Below, in pieces: positions 49,867-58,084 of a stretch of DNA of 64,000 nucleotides. Source of the DNA: Iamia sp038233075 (GTDB taxonomy: Bacteria; Actinomycetota; Acidimicrobiia; Acidimicrobiales; Iamiaceae); contig JBBSMQ010000013.1 in the NCBI GenBank assembly GCA_038233075.1, forward strand, positions 35,901 through 99,900. The letters run 5' to 3'. How positions within the stretch are numbered: the first letter of the stretch is position 1; every line of letters starts with the position of its first letter. The notes beneath the pieces were generated by a model. The model was given only the letters and a program-made list of their open reading frames with translations. It searched no databases and was not told the DNA's origin. Position numbers and translations under genes: made by a program.

Positions 49867-50424
49867 TCAAGTGGCGGCTGGTTCCACCTTGCGGTCAGGC
49901 GCGTCGACCGAGAGCAGGTAGCCCCGGCTGCGCACGGTGTGGATCGTGAGCGCCAGCGGGGCCAGCCGACGCCGGAGACGCAGCACGTGGACGTCGAGGG
50001 CGTTGCGCCCGGGATCGCTGTCGGGCCAGCCCGCGGTGGCCAGCGCGTCGCGGGTGACGACCGCGCCGAGGCGGTTCACGAGGGCCCGGGCCAGGCGGTG
50101 CTCGACAGGGGGAAGTGCCACCCAGTCGTCGCCCACCCGGATGAGACCGTCGTCATCGAGCACCGGTCCCCGGTCACCGGCACCAGGACGGTCCTGGGCC
50201 ACCCGGTGGGCGAGCCAGCGCACCCGTGCCCGGAGGTCGGCCTCGGCCACGGGCATGCGGACCCAGTCCTCGAGGTCGTCGTCAGGGTCGGGGGCCGGGG
50301 TGGAGGGGCTCAGGAGGAGCATCCGGGCCCGGCCCTCGGCGCGCAGCGCCGTCCGCACCGTCTCCTGCTCGGGCCAGCGGACGAGGGTGACGTCGGCCCG
50401 GCGATCCCACGAGTCGTCGACCAT
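49867..50424 (-). CDS. Orphan winged-helix (OmpR-type) regulator
   Basis: This 185-residue protein has a C-terminal OmpR/PhoB winged helix: LPPVEHRLARALVNRLGAVV, then GRNALDVHVLRLRRRLAPL and IHTVRSRGYLL. The N-terminal 80 residues look like a degenerate receiver (ARMLLLSPSTPAPDPDDDL) without a clear phosphorylation pocket. No histidine kinase is adjacent. It starts 7 bases after TACGGT. Orphan OmpR-type proteins such as GlnR control nitrogen genes in actinobacteria, and two amt-glnK pairs lie just beyond the next gene. That link is inference. Confidence 0.75.
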   Translation of the reverse strand: MVDDSWDRRADVTLVRWPEQETVRTALRAEGRARMLLLSPSTPAPDPDDDLEDWVRMPVAEADLRARVRWLAHRVAQDRPGAGDRGPVLDDDGLIRVGDDWVALPPVEHRLARALVNRLGAVVTRDALATAGWPDSDPGRNALDVHVLRLRRRLAPLALTIHTVRSRGYLLSVDAPDRKVEPAAT

Positions 50425-50431
50425 GGCGGCG

Positions 50432-50437
50432 ACCGTA
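50432..50437 (-). promoter_or_regulatory. -10 hexamer of the winged-helix regulator
   Basis: TACGGT on the minus strand, 7 bases before the ATG at 50424. This supports that start over the upstream GTG. Confidence 0.45.
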
Positions 50438-50602
50438 CGCACGACAGGTTTCGCGACTGTTTCGCGCCTGTGAACCGTCGTGCCCGCGCCTCGGGAGCGA
50501 CTCTGACTGGAAGGTCCGACGGTGCCCCGACCCGCCGTCGCGGCGCTCGCCCCGAGTCTCGGCCCCGGGGACGTCGGCGCCCGCGTCGCGACCTCGGTCG
50601 GG

Positions 50603-51028
50603 TCAGCCGAACATCTTGGAGTCCAGGTCGCGCACGCGGCCGGCCAGAGCCTTCATCACCTTGCGGGAGAGCGAGGGGACCTCGTCGAGCACGCCGGCGA
50701 ACTGGCGGGCGCCGAGGACGAACAGGACCATCTCGCCGTCGGCCACGACGGTGGCGGTGCGGGGGCCGTAGTCGAGCAGGGCCAGCTCTCCCACGCACTC
50801 GCCGGGACCGAGGGTGGCCACCTTGCGGTTGCCCCGCTTCACGGTGGCCTTGCCCTCGATGACCACGAAGGCCTCCTTCCCTGCATCGCCCTGGGTGGTG
50901 AGCACCTGGCCGTCCTCGGCCTTCAGCTCGTCGCCGGCCTTGGCGATCTTGGTCAGCTCGCGGCGGGAGCACGCCGAGAACAGGGGCACATCGCCCAGGC
51001 GGTCGAGGTAGGTGTCACGGCTGGCCAT
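50603..51028 (-). CDS. Cyclic nucleotide-binding domain protein
   Basis: This 141-residue single CNB domain has LGDVPLFSACSRRELTKIAK, GKEAFVVIEGKATVKR, the phosphate-binding cassette-like GECVGELALLDYGPRTATVV and a C-terminal helix. It lacks a DNA-binding domain, so it may be a regulatory or decoy subunit. Family members often no longer bind cNMP. It is divergent from the amt gene and starts 6 bases after TATGCT. Confidence 0.88.
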   Translation of the reverse strand: MASRDTYLDRLGDVPLFSACSRRELTKIAKAGDELKAEDGQVLTTQGDAGKEAFVVIEGKATVKRGNRKVATLGPGECVGELALLDYGPRTATVVADGEMVLFVLGARQFAGVLDEVPSLSRKVMKALAGRVRDLDSKMFG

Positions 51029-51034
51029 GGCGGG

Positions 51035-51040
51035 AGCATA
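51035..51040 (-). promoter_or_regulatory. -10 hexamer of the CNB gene
   Basis: TATGCT on the minus strand, 6 bases before the ATG. Confidence 0.5.
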
Positions 51041-51135
51041 CGGCGCGTCCGTTCCCCGCGCGTGGCCTCGAGACGGGGGCGGGTGGGGGTCGACAGGAAC
51101 TCGTCATGCTCACGACAGCGAACCGAAATGATCCG

Positions 51136-51156
51136 GAAACACTTCCTCCGTACCTT
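51136..51156 (+). promoter_or_regulatory. Shared amt promoter-like block, copy 1
   Basis: GAAACA, three bases, then CCTCCGTACC, followed by TT. TACCTT could be the -10. An identical block stands upstream of the second amt (52946-52966). GAAAC resembles the conserved half of GlnR boxes. Confidence 0.5.
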
Positions 51157-51211
51157 GCCGTCGTCCCACGGGCCCATCCGGGTGCCCGGCAAGAGGAGGG
51201 TGACCACACAC

Positions 51212-52438
51212 ATGGAGAACGGCGACCTGGCGTGGGTCCTCATCTCGGCGGCCCTGGTGTGCTTCATGACCCCGGGCCTGGCCTTCTTCTACGGAGGCCT
51301 GGACCGGTCCCGGAACGTGCTCAACATGCTGATGATGAACTTTTGGTGCCTGCTGGTGGTGCCAGTCCTCTGGGTGGTGGTCGGCTACTCGTTGGCCCAG
51401 AGCGGCGACGGCGCCTTCATCGGCAACCTGGACAACCTGTTCCTCGACGGCATCGGCATCATGGAGGACAACGGCGGGGCCATCGCCACCGTCGCCTTCC
51501 TCGGGATGTTCGCCGCCATCACCCCGGCGCTTATCTCTGGAGCAGTGGCCGACCGCATGCGCTTCTCGGCCTGGGCCCTCTTCGCGCCCCTCTGGGTGCT
51601 GCTGGTGTTCGTCCCCGTCTTCAAGTGGGTCTACGGCGGGTGGCTGTTCGACCGGGGTTCGGTCGACTTCGCCGGGGGCACGGCGATCCACGTCAACGCC
51701 GGGATCGCGGCGCTGGCCGCGGTGTCGGTCCTGGGCAAGCGAAAGGGCTGGCCGGGCGAGGGCCACCCGCCCCACTCCATGCCCCTGGCCATGATCGGCA
51801 CCGGGATCCTGTGGTTCGGGTGGTTCGGGTTCAACGCCGGATCGGCCCTCGCCGCCAACGGCCAGGCCGCCCAGGCGTTCATGAACACCTTCCTGGCCGC
51901 GGCCGCCGCCGGTCTGGCCTGGTGCCTGGTCGAGCGGGTGCGCGACGGCAAGTTCACCAACCTGGGGGCGGCCTCGGGCATCGTCGCCGGCCTGGTGGCC
52001 ATCACCCCCGCCGCCGGCTTCGTCTCCGGGATGGGTCCGCTCGCCATCGGCGCCGCCGCCGGGGTGGCCTGCTCGTTCGCCGTCGGGCTCAAGACCCGCT
52101 TCGGCTATGACGACGCCCTCGACGTGGTGGGGGTGCACTTCGTGGGCGGGCTGGTCGGCTCGGTGCTCATCGGGTTCTTCGCCAACGCCGCCTTCTTCGG
52201 CGAGGAGGGCTTCGGGGAGAAGTCCCTGGACGGCCTCCTGTACGGAGGCTCGGCCGAGCTGCTGCTGGAACAGGTGGTGGCCAACCTGGCCACCATCGTC
52301 TACTCCGGGCTCGTCACCCTCGTCATCATGGTCGTGCTCAAGGCCGTCATGGGCGTGCGAGTGTCAGAGGAGATCGAGAGCACCGGCCTCGACCTGGCCG
52401 AGCACGCCGAGACCGCCTACCACGACACCAACGCCTGA
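51212..52438 (+). CDS. amt: Ammonium transporter (first copy)
   Basis: This 408-residue Amt/MEP/Rh channel lacks a cleaved signal peptide. It has MTPGLAFFYGGLDRSRNVLN, GFMGWGV-type core replaced by LWVVVGYSLAQ, the twin-His region (GGTAIHVNAGIAALAAV and VVGVHFVGGLVGSV) and FGWFGFNAGSALAANGQAAQ. Eleven helices are expected. GAGGAGG lies 11 bases before the ATG. It moves NH4+/NH3 into the cell and should be gated by the GlnK encoded 49 bases downstream. Confidence 0.95.
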   Translation: MENGDLAWVLISAALVCFMTPGLAFFYGGLDRSRNVLNMLMMNFWCLLVVPVLWVVVGYSLAQSGDGAFIGNLDNLFLDGIGIMEDNGGAIATVAFLGMFAAITPALISGAVADRMRFSAWALFAPLWVLLVFVPVFKWVYGGWLFDRGSVDFAGGTAIHVNAGIAALAAVSVLGKRKGWPGEGHPPHSMPLAMIGTGILWFGWFGFNAGSALAANGQAAQAFMNTFLAAAAAGLAWCLVERVRDGKFTNLGAASGIVAGLVAITPAAGFVSGMGPLAIGAAAGVACSFAVGLKTRFGYDDALDVVGVHFVGGLVGSVLIGFFANAAFFGEEGFGEKSLDGLLYGGSAELLLEQVVANLATIVYSGLVTLVIMVVLKAVMGVRVSEEIESTGLDLAEHAETAYHDTNA

Positions 52439-52464
52439 GCCCCGCCCTCCAGAGAGGACCAGCC

Positions 52465-52491
52465 ATGAAGCAACCCGAGGACCACGCATGA
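52465..52491 (+). CDS. Eight-codon leader ORF before glnK1
   Basis: ATG-initiated MKQPEDHA with its TGA overlapping the glnK1 ATG (ATGA). GAGAGG lies 9 bases before its ATG. It may couple translation of glnK to amt or simply be fortuitous. No counterpart exists before glnK2. Confidence 0.3.
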   Translation: MKQPEDHA

Positions 52492-52826
52492 AGATGGTCA
52501 CCGCCATCATCAAGCCGTTCAAGCTCGACGATGTGAAGGAAGCCCTGAAGGGGGTCGGTGTGGTCGGGATCACGGTGACCGAGGCCAAGGGCTTCGGTCG
52601 TCAGGGCGGTCACACCGAGACCTACCGGGGCACCGAGTACCAGATCGAGTTCGTGCCCAAGGTCAAGCTCGAGGTGGTCGTGGACGAGCCCGACGTCGAC
52701 CGCGTGGTCGACGCGGTGGTGGCCTCGGCTGCCACCGGGAAGATCGGCGACGGCAAGGTGTGGGTCACCTCGGTCGAGGCCATCGTGCGCATCCGGACGG
52801 GAGAGCAGGGGCCCGACGCGGTGTAG
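52488..52826 (+). CDS. glnK: PII nitrogen regulatory protein (first copy)
   Basis: This 112-residue PII protein senses ATP/ADP and 2-oxoglutarate and blocks Amt when nitrogen is ample. It has KLDDVKEALKGVGVVGITVT, the T-loop with Tyr51 (YRGTEYQIEFVPK), and the C-terminal signature KIGDGKVWVTSVEAIVRIRT. Tyr51 is the usual modification site. The start overlaps a short leader ORF, with a weaker GAGG of its own. The first 170 bases are nearly identical to the second copy at 54453. Confidence 0.95.
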   Translation: MKMVTAIIKPFKLDDVKEALKGVGVVGITVTEAKGFGRQGGHTETYRGTEYQIEFVPKVKLEVVVDEPDVDRVVDAVVASAATGKIGDGKVWVTSVEAIVRIRTGEQGPDAV

Positions 52827-52945
52827 GGATTTCGTCGTCACTCGCGCGCTGGCTCCGTCGCCATCGCGTCCAGGGTTCGGTCGGATCGGCGTCAGATGGG
52901 CGTCAGGAAAGCGTTCGACGGGAGTAACGCTCCGCCCGTCGGCCC

Positions 52946-52966
52946 GAAACATGGCCTCCGTACCGT
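52946..52966 (+). promoter_or_regulatory. Shared amt promoter-like block, copy 2
   Basis: GAAACA, three bases, then CCTCCGTACC, followed by GT. TACCGT could be the -10. It matches 51136-51156 at 18 of 21 positions. GTAAC lies 21 bases upstream. Confidence 0.5.
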
Positions 52967-53025
52967 CGTCGCTTGACCCGCACGGCACCGCCGTGCCCGA
53001 ACCCAAGAGAGTCAACGGAGGACAC

Positions 53026-54450
53026 GTGAGACGGAGACTGATCACCGGAGCAGTGCTGGCGGGTGGGGCCGCACTGCTCGTCGCCTCGCCGGCAGGGGCT
53101 CAGGAAGTGGCCAACGAGCCCAGCACCCAGGACATCCTCGACAACCTGTGGGTGATGATCGCCGGCGTCCTGGTGCTGTTCATGCAGGCCGGCTTCGCCC
53201 TGGTCGAGGCCGGCCTCACCCGGGGCAAGAACGTGGCCAACATCATGATGAAGAACGTCATGGACCTGTGCGCAGGCGTCCTGGCCTTCTTCGTGATCGG
53301 CTACACGATCGCCTACGGCGAGGCCGGCAACAGCTTCTTCGGCTGGGGGAACCCGTTCCTCAGCTTCGACGCGCCGAACTTCCTGGACCCGGAGTCGGCC
53401 CCGCACCTCACCATTGGAACGAACTTCTTCTTCCAGGTGGCGTTCGCGGCCACCGCGGCCACGATCGTGTCCGGGGCCATGGCCGAGCGGACCAAGTTCA
53501 AGAGCTACTTCTTCTACAGCCTGTTCCTGACGGCCTTCATCTACCCGACGGTCGTGCACTGGACCTGGGGTGGCGGCTGGCTCTCGCAGCGGGAGGTCCC
53601 CTTCAGCGACTTCGCCGGCTCTACCATCGTGCACAGCGTCGGCGGCTGGGCCGCCCTCATGGGAGCCCTGATCCTCGGCCCCCGCCTGGGCAAGTTCACC
53701 AAGGACGGCAAGCCCCGGGCCATCCTGGGTCACAGCATCCCGCTGGTGGCCCTGGGCACGATCATCCTGTTCGTGGGCTGGTTCGGCTTCAACCCCGGCT
53801 CCGAGCTGGCCGCCGACCTGGCCGTCATGGACATCGCCGTCATCACCCTGCTGGCCGCCGCCGCCGGCGGGGTGGCCGGCATGACCACCATCTGGCTCAA
53901 GAGCGGCAAGCCCGACGTGGGCATGACCTGCAACGGGATCCTCGCCGGGCTGGTGTCGATCACCGCCGGCTGCGGCGCCTTCTACAACGAGGCCGGCATC
54001 CTCGTCGGTGCCATCGGTGGCGTCCTGGTCGTCTTCTCGGTGGACTTCTTCGAGAAGGTGGTCAAGGTGGACGACCCGGTGGGCGCCATCTCGGTCCACG
54101 GCGTCTGCGGCGCCTGGGGCACGCTGGCCATCGGTCTGTTCGCGGCCAAGGATGACGCCTTCCTGGGCCGGGAGGACGCGGGCCTGTTCTACGGCGGCGG
54201 CTTCGGCCAGCTGATCACCCAGATGGTCTTCGTCGGTGCGGTGTTCCTGTTCGTGACCATCACCATGGGCGCCCTGTTCATGGCCCTCAAGGCCACCATC
54301 GGGCTCCGGGTGACACCGGAGGAGGAGATCGAGGGCCTCGATGTCCTCGAGCACGGCTCGCCGGGCTACGCCGGTGACTCTCTGGCCGGGTTCAGCGTCT
54401 CAGACCTCGTCCCCGCCGGGGGATCCACCACCAACAAGACGGAGGTCTGA
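53026..54450 (+). CDS. amt: Ammonium transporter (second copy)
   Basis: This 474-residue Amt differs clearly from the first. It has a cleavable signal peptide (LAGGAALLVASPAGAQ), then DNLWVMIAGVLVLFMQAGFA, VHWTWGGGWLS, STIVHSVGGWAALMGALILG (first His) and GAISVHGVCGAWGTLAIGLF (second His). I chose the GTG four bases after GGAGG because it gives a proper signal peptide; the longer frame would start inside the promoter block. It is followed two bases later by glnK2. Confidence 0.94.
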   Translation: MRRRLITGAVLAGGAALLVASPAGAQEVANEPSTQDILDNLWVMIAGVLVLFMQAGFALVEAGLTRGKNVANIMMKNVMDLCAGVLAFFVIGYTIAYGEAGNSFFGWGNPFLSFDAPNFLDPESAPHLTIGTNFFFQVAFAATAATIVSGAMAERTKFKSYFFYSLFLTAFIYPTVVHWTWGGGWLSQREVPFSDFAGSTIVHSVGGWAALMGALILGPRLGKFTKDGKPRAILGHSIPLVALGTIILFVGWFGFNPGSELAADLAVMDIAVITLLAAAAGGVAGMTTIWLKSGKPDVGMTCNGILAGLVSITAGCGAFYNEAGILVGAIGGVLVVFSVDFFEKVVKVDDPVGAISVHGVCGAWGTLAIGLFAAKDDAFLGREDAGLFYGGGFGQLITQMVFVGAVFLFVTITMGALFMALKATIGLRVTPEEEIEGLDVLEHGSPGYAGDSLAGFSVSDLVPAGGSTTNKTEV

Positions 54451-54452
54451 GC

Positions 54453-54791
54453 ATGAGGATGGTCACTGCCATCATCAAGCCGTTCAAGCTCGACGATGTG
54501 AAGGAAGCCCTGAAGGGGGCCGGTGTGGTCGGGATCACGGTGACCGAGGCCAAGGGCTTCGGTCGCCAGGGCGGTCACACCGAGACCTACCGGGGCACCG
54601 AGTACCAGATCGAGTTCGTGCCCAAGCTCAAGCTCGAGGTCGTCATCGACGACGGCGACATGGACAAGGTCGTCGACGTGCTCGTCAAGGCCGCCGCCAC
54701 CGGCAAGATCGGTGACGGCAAGGTGTGGGTGACACCGGTCGAGGCCATCGTCCGGATCCGCACCGGCGAGCAGGGGGTGGACGCCATCTAG
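54453..54791 (+). CDS. glnK: PII nitrogen regulatory protein (second copy)
   Basis: This 112-residue PII protein is about 85% identical to the first, with the same T-loop (YRGTEYQIEFVPK, Tyr51) and KIGDGKVWVTPVEAIVRIRT. Differences cluster in residues 60-85. The start lies two bases after the second amt stop, so the pair is tightly coupled. It presumably gates that transporter. Confidence 0.95.
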   Translation: MRMVTAIIKPFKLDDVKEALKGAGVVGITVTEAKGFGRQGGHTETYRGTEYQIEFVPKLKLEVVIDDGDMDKVVDVLVKAAATGKIGDGKVWVTPVEAIVRIRTGEQGVDAI

Positions 54792-54815
54792 GCGCCCCGC
54801 GTCGATCGCTGGCGT

Positions 54816-54878
54816 CGCTGCCCCTGGGTCCCCCCACCTAGGGGCAGCGTCGCGCCCGGGGGCCCCGTCGATGGGGCC
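54816..54878. terminator. Tandem hairpins between convergent glnK2 and mnhG
   Basis: CGCTGCCCCT (54816-54825) pairs with AGGGGCAGCG (54840-54849). A second hairpin GGCCCC-gtcgat-GGGGCC follows at 54861-54878. They lie between convergent stops. No T-tract. Confidence 0.55.
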
Positions 54879-54910
54879 GGACCGCAAGCCCCGAGCGCCA
54901 GGGGTGGTGG

Positions 54911-55252
54911 TCAGTCGCGGGGGGTCGGGGGGTCCCCGAGCTCGTCGATGACGGTGCTGATGGACTGCGCCGCGCCGGTGTCGTGGGCGGCCCGGCCCAG
55001 CAGGTGGCCGGCGACCGGTGCCGTCGCCAGCTGGAAGGCGGCGGCCAGGAGCAGCTTGGTCACCACGTCGACGTCGTCGACACGGAGGGCGGCGCCCACC
55101 AAGCAGAGGGTGATTCCGAGGGTGGCAGGCTTGGTCGCGGCGTGCATCCGGGCGTAGACGTCGGGCAGCCGGTACAGCCCGATCACGGCGGTGACGGTGA
55201 GGGAGGTCCCGGCCACCAGCAGGGCGGCCGAGAGGACGGCGAGGAGGCTCAT
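54911..55252 (-). CDS. mnhG: Mrp antiporter subunit G
   Basis: This 113-residue protein has three helices. The MnhG/PhaG signature is GLYRLPDVYARMHAATKPATLG followed by ITLCLVGAALR; the YARMHAATK stretch is diagnostic. It is the last gene of the leftward Mrp operon, separated from mnhF by 121 bases, a larger gap than elsewhere in the operon. It is part of the multisubunit Na+/H+ antiporter. Confidence 0.92.
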   Translation of the reverse strand: MSLLAVLSAALLVAGTSLTVTAVIGLYRLPDVYARMHAATKPATLGITLCLVGAALRVDDVDVVTKLLLAAAFQLATAPVAGHLLGRAAHDTGAAQSISTVIDELGDPPTPRD

Positions 55253-55373
55253 CGGCGCCCCGTCCCGCCGGTGGTCGGGTTGCGCGGGCGGCCGGTCGCA
55301 AGGGGCCGGCGCGCGCCGTCCTCGCCGTCGACGAGAGAGCTGTGCTGTGTGGTCCGGTCGCGCCGCTCGCCCA

Positions 55374-55634
55374 TCACGGGCCCCTGCGGGTCATGAAGCG
55401 GGAGATGGCGACGGTGGCCAGGAAGCCGAGGAGGCCCAGCACCAGGACGAGATCTGCGTAGACACCGTCACCGGTGAGGGCGATCCCCACGCCGATGCCG
55501 GACACGATGGTCGCCGTCACCGTGTCGAGGGCCACCGCCCGATCGGCCAGCCCGTCGGCCCGCCACAGGCGAAGGAGGCACAGGCCCGCGCTGACGGTCA
55601 GGGCGATGAGGCACGCGACGGCGACGACGATCAT
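55374..55634 (-). CDS. mnhF: Mrp antiporter subunit F
   Basis: This 86-residue protein has three helices. It matches MnhF/PhaF, with RLWRADGLADRAVALDTVTA and VLGLLGFLATVAISRFM. Its ATG overlaps the mnhE stop by four bases (ATGA). It is a small structural subunit of the antiporter complex. Confidence 0.9.
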   Translation of the reverse strand: MIVVAVACLIALTVSAGLCLLRLWRADGLADRAVALDTVTATIVSGIGVGIALTGDGVYADLVLVLGLLGFLATVAISRFMTRRGP

Positions 55635-56146
55635 TCGTCGTCGCCCCCTGCGTCGGTGATGGGGGTGAAGGCGGCGGTGGCTCGCTCGTGCAGGTCGCGG
55701 ATCGAGGCCCGGAACTCATCGACGTCGCCCAGTCCGAGAGCATGGACGTGCAGCACGGCCGGGTCCGGCGTGGCCGAGACCGTCAGGGTGCCGGGGGTCA
55801 GGGTGATGGCGTTGGCCACCAGGGTGATGGTGAGCGGCGTGGCCCCCGGCAGATCGATGCGCACGATGCCGCACCGGAGGCGTGCCGGCGTGGGGGCCAG
55901 CGCCGTCACCGCTACCTCGATGCTCGAGGTGACCAGGCTCCAGGCCACGTGGGCGGCCAGGCGCATCGTGGCCAGGGGGTGGAAGCGGTGCGAGGAGCGG
56001 GTGTCGGCGAGGGGGAACGCGACCAGCACCAGGCTGGACAGCGCCAAGCCGCCCAGCACGTTGCCCACGGTGGGCTCACCGTTGAGCAGCACCCAGATGA
56101 CGGTGAGCACGACGCCCCACGGGCCGAACCGACGGACGACGTTCAT
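55631..56146 (-). CDS. mnhE: Mrp antiporter subunit E
   Basis: This 171-residue protein has two N-terminal helices (VVLTVIWVLLNGEPTVGNVL and LGGLALSSLVLVAFPLA) and a soluble C-terminal domain with the MnhE feature LVANAITLTPGTLTVSA. It lies 43 bases after mnhD and overlaps mnhF. Confidence 0.92.
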   Translation of the reverse strand: MNVVRRFGPWGVVLTVIWVLLNGEPTVGNVLGGLALSSLVLVAFPLADTRSSHRFHPLATMRLAAHVAWSLVTSSIEVAVTALAPTPARLRCGIVRIDLPGATPLTITLVANAITLTPGTLTVSATPDPAVLHVHALGLGDVDEFRASIRDLHERATAAFTPITDAGGDDE

Positions 56147-56189
56147 CGGTGCACCACGTCATCGTCGATCGCGGGGGCAGCGCTGGGCC

Positions 56190-57677
56190 TCATGGGCCCT
56201 CCTCCACCTGGGCCGCGTAGCGGCCGGGCGTCGTGAGGTCGGTGGCCGTGCGCTGACAGAGCGCGTAGAGCGGCCCGGCGGCGAGGGCCAGCGCCAGGCC
56301 GATGGCGACGAGGGCACCCGTGGCCCCCGCCATGGTGCGACGCGGGCCCAGGATCCCGGATCCACCGTCGACGCCGACGGCCGCCGGCTCCCCCCAGAAG
56401 ACGCTGAGCCAGATCTTGGCCAGCGACACCAGGGCCAGCAGGCTGCCCACCAGGGCCACAGCCACCAGGACGTACTGGCCCTGGTCCACCCCGGCGGTCA
56501 CCAGGCCCAGCTTGCCGACGAAGCCGGAGAACGGAGGGAGCCCGGCCAGGCTGAGGGCGGGCAGGGCGAACAGCAGCGCCAGTGGCCCCGATCGCCGGGC
56601 CAGACCGCTCAGGTGGTTGAGCTCACCGGTGCCCTCGCTGTCCTCGACGACGCCCTCCACCAGGAACAGCGAGGTCTTGATGGGGATCTGGTGCAGCAGG
56701 TAGAAGACCGTCGCGGCGACGGCAGCCGGTCCCCCGATGCCCAGGCCCATGACCATGAAGCCGATGCTGCTCACGATCTGGAACGACAGGATCCGCTTGA
56801 TGTCCTCCTGGGCGAGGGCGCCGAGGGCACCGATGATGATGGTGAGGGCCGCCACCACGAGCAGAAGGGTCCGGTGCTGCTCGGGGAACAGCAGCGTCTG
56901 GGTGCGGATGATGGAGTAGATGCCCACCTTGGTCAGAAGCCCGGCGAACACGGCGGTGACCGGGCTGGGGGCGGTGGGGTAGGCATCGGGCAGCCAGAAG
57001 AAGAGGGGGAACACGGCCGCCTTGAGGCCGAACGCGATCAGGAGGAGCACCTGGAGCCCGGTCCGCAGGCCGGGATCGAGCTCGGCCAGCGCGCCGGGCA
57101 GGTCGGCCATGCTGAGCGTCCCCGTCGCCGCGTAGACCAGACCGACGGCGCTCAAGAGCAGCACCGACTCGATGCTGTTGATGATGACGTAGCTCGTCCC
57201 GGAGCGGACCTGCCCCGGCTCCCCGTGCAGGGTGAGCAGCACGTAGCTGGCCATGAGCAGGACCTCGAAGGCCACGAACAGGTGGAACAGGTCGCCGCTG
57301 GAGAACGCGGCGGCGATGCCAGCCGCCAGGACGAGGTACGCGGGGTGGTAGTAGGGCGAGCGCTCGTCTCCGCTGTCCTGGCCCACCGCGAAGATGAGCA
57401 CCAGCAGCATGGTGGCGAAGGCGATGACGAGCAGCAGGCCCGAGAGCCGGTCGGCCACGTAGGTGATGCCGATCCGCGACGACCAGCCGCCGATGTGGGC
57501 GACCACGGCGCTGTCGTCCCGCTCGACCTGGGCCAGCAGCGCGATCGACACCGCCAAGCCGGCGGCCAGGGAGGTGAGGTTGATGATGCGCTGCACCCGT
57601 TGGTGGCGGACGGCGAGCAGGCACAGCGCCGCGCCCAGCAGCGGGAGGGCGAAGGTGAGGGGGACGAAGCGGCTCAT
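56190..57677 (-). CDS. mnhD: Mrp antiporter subunit D
   Basis: This 495-residue proton-pumping subunit is homologous to complex I NuoN/NuoM. It has about fourteen helices, with the key Glu in FVAFEVLLMASYVLL, Lys residues in IAFGLKAAVFPLFFWLPDAY and LLTKVGIYSIIR, and the loop LAQEDIKRILSFQIVSSIGF. The ATG overlaps the mnhC stop (ATGA). The longer open frame upstream covers mnhC and is not coding. Confidence 0.95.
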   Translation of the reverse strand: MSRFVPLTFALPLLGAALCLLAVRHQRVQRIINLTSLAAGLAVSIALLAQVERDDSAVVAHIGGWSSRIGITYVADRLSGLLLVIAFATMLLVLIFAVGQDSGDERSPYYHPAYLVLAAGIAAAFSSGDLFHLFVAFEVLLMASYVLLTLHGEPGQVRSGTSYVIINSIESVLLLSAVGLVYAATGTLSMADLPGALAELDPGLRTGLQVLLLIAFGLKAAVFPLFFWLPDAYPTAPSPVTAVFAGLLTKVGIYSIIRTQTLLFPEQHRTLLLVVAALTIIIGALGALAQEDIKRILSFQIVSSIGFMVMGLGIGGPAAVAATVFYLLHQIPIKTSLFLVEGVVEDSEGTGELNHLSGLARRSGPLALLFALPALSLAGLPPFSGFVGKLGLVTAGVDQGQYVLVAVALVGSLLALVSLAKIWLSVFWGEPAAVGVDGGSGILGPRRTMAGATGALVAIGLALALAAGPLYALCQRTATDLTTPGRYAAQVEEGP

Positions 57678-58084
57678 CGCCGGGCCTGCCGTTCGGCCTC
57701 GGAGGCGGCCTCTTCCGCGGCGTCTTCCTTGCTGACGGCGTAGCGGTCGGCCAGACGGCGGTCGGAGATGTCGTCCTCGACCTCGTCGTTGCCATCGAGG
57801 GTCCAGTTGCGCCACGCCAGGGCCAGGAGGAACGCCTGGAGGGCGAAGCCGATCACGATCCCGGTGAGCACCAGGGCCTGCGGCACCGGGTCGGCGAACA
57901 TCCCGTCCTCGGCGCCGATGATCGGCGGCGCTCCGGCCCGGCTGCCGGTCGACACGATGAGGAGGTTGACGCCGTTGCCGAGCACGCCGAAGCCGAGGAT
58001 GATCCGGGTCAGGGTCCGGTGCATCATCAGGTAGGTGCCGGCCGCGAACAGCACGCCGATCAGCGCCGCGAGGGGGAGGCTCAT
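57674..58084 (-). CDS. mnhC: Mrp antiporter subunit C
   Basis: This 136-residue protein has three helices and is homologous to NuoK. Motifs are LIGVLFAAGTYLMMHRTLTR, ILGFGVLGNGVNLLIV, and DPVPQALVLTGIVIGFALQA with the conserved Pro/Gln. A Glu/Ala-rich tail of about 40 residues extends beyond the usual end. ATGA overlaps connect it to both neighbours. Confidence 0.95.
   Translation of the reverse strand: MSLPLAALIGVLFAAGTYLMMHRTLTRIILGFGVLGNGVNLLIVSTGSRAGAPPIIGAEDGMFADPVPQALVLTGIVIGFALQAFLLALAWRNWTLDGNDEVEDDISDRRLADRYAVSKEDAAEEAASEAERQARR

Noticed and set aside
55191..57743. 850-codon plus-strand frame opposite the Mrp genes
   Set aside because: Gln/His/Arg-rich antisense shadow; the minus strand encodes recognisable MnhD-G subunits with ATGA overlaps.
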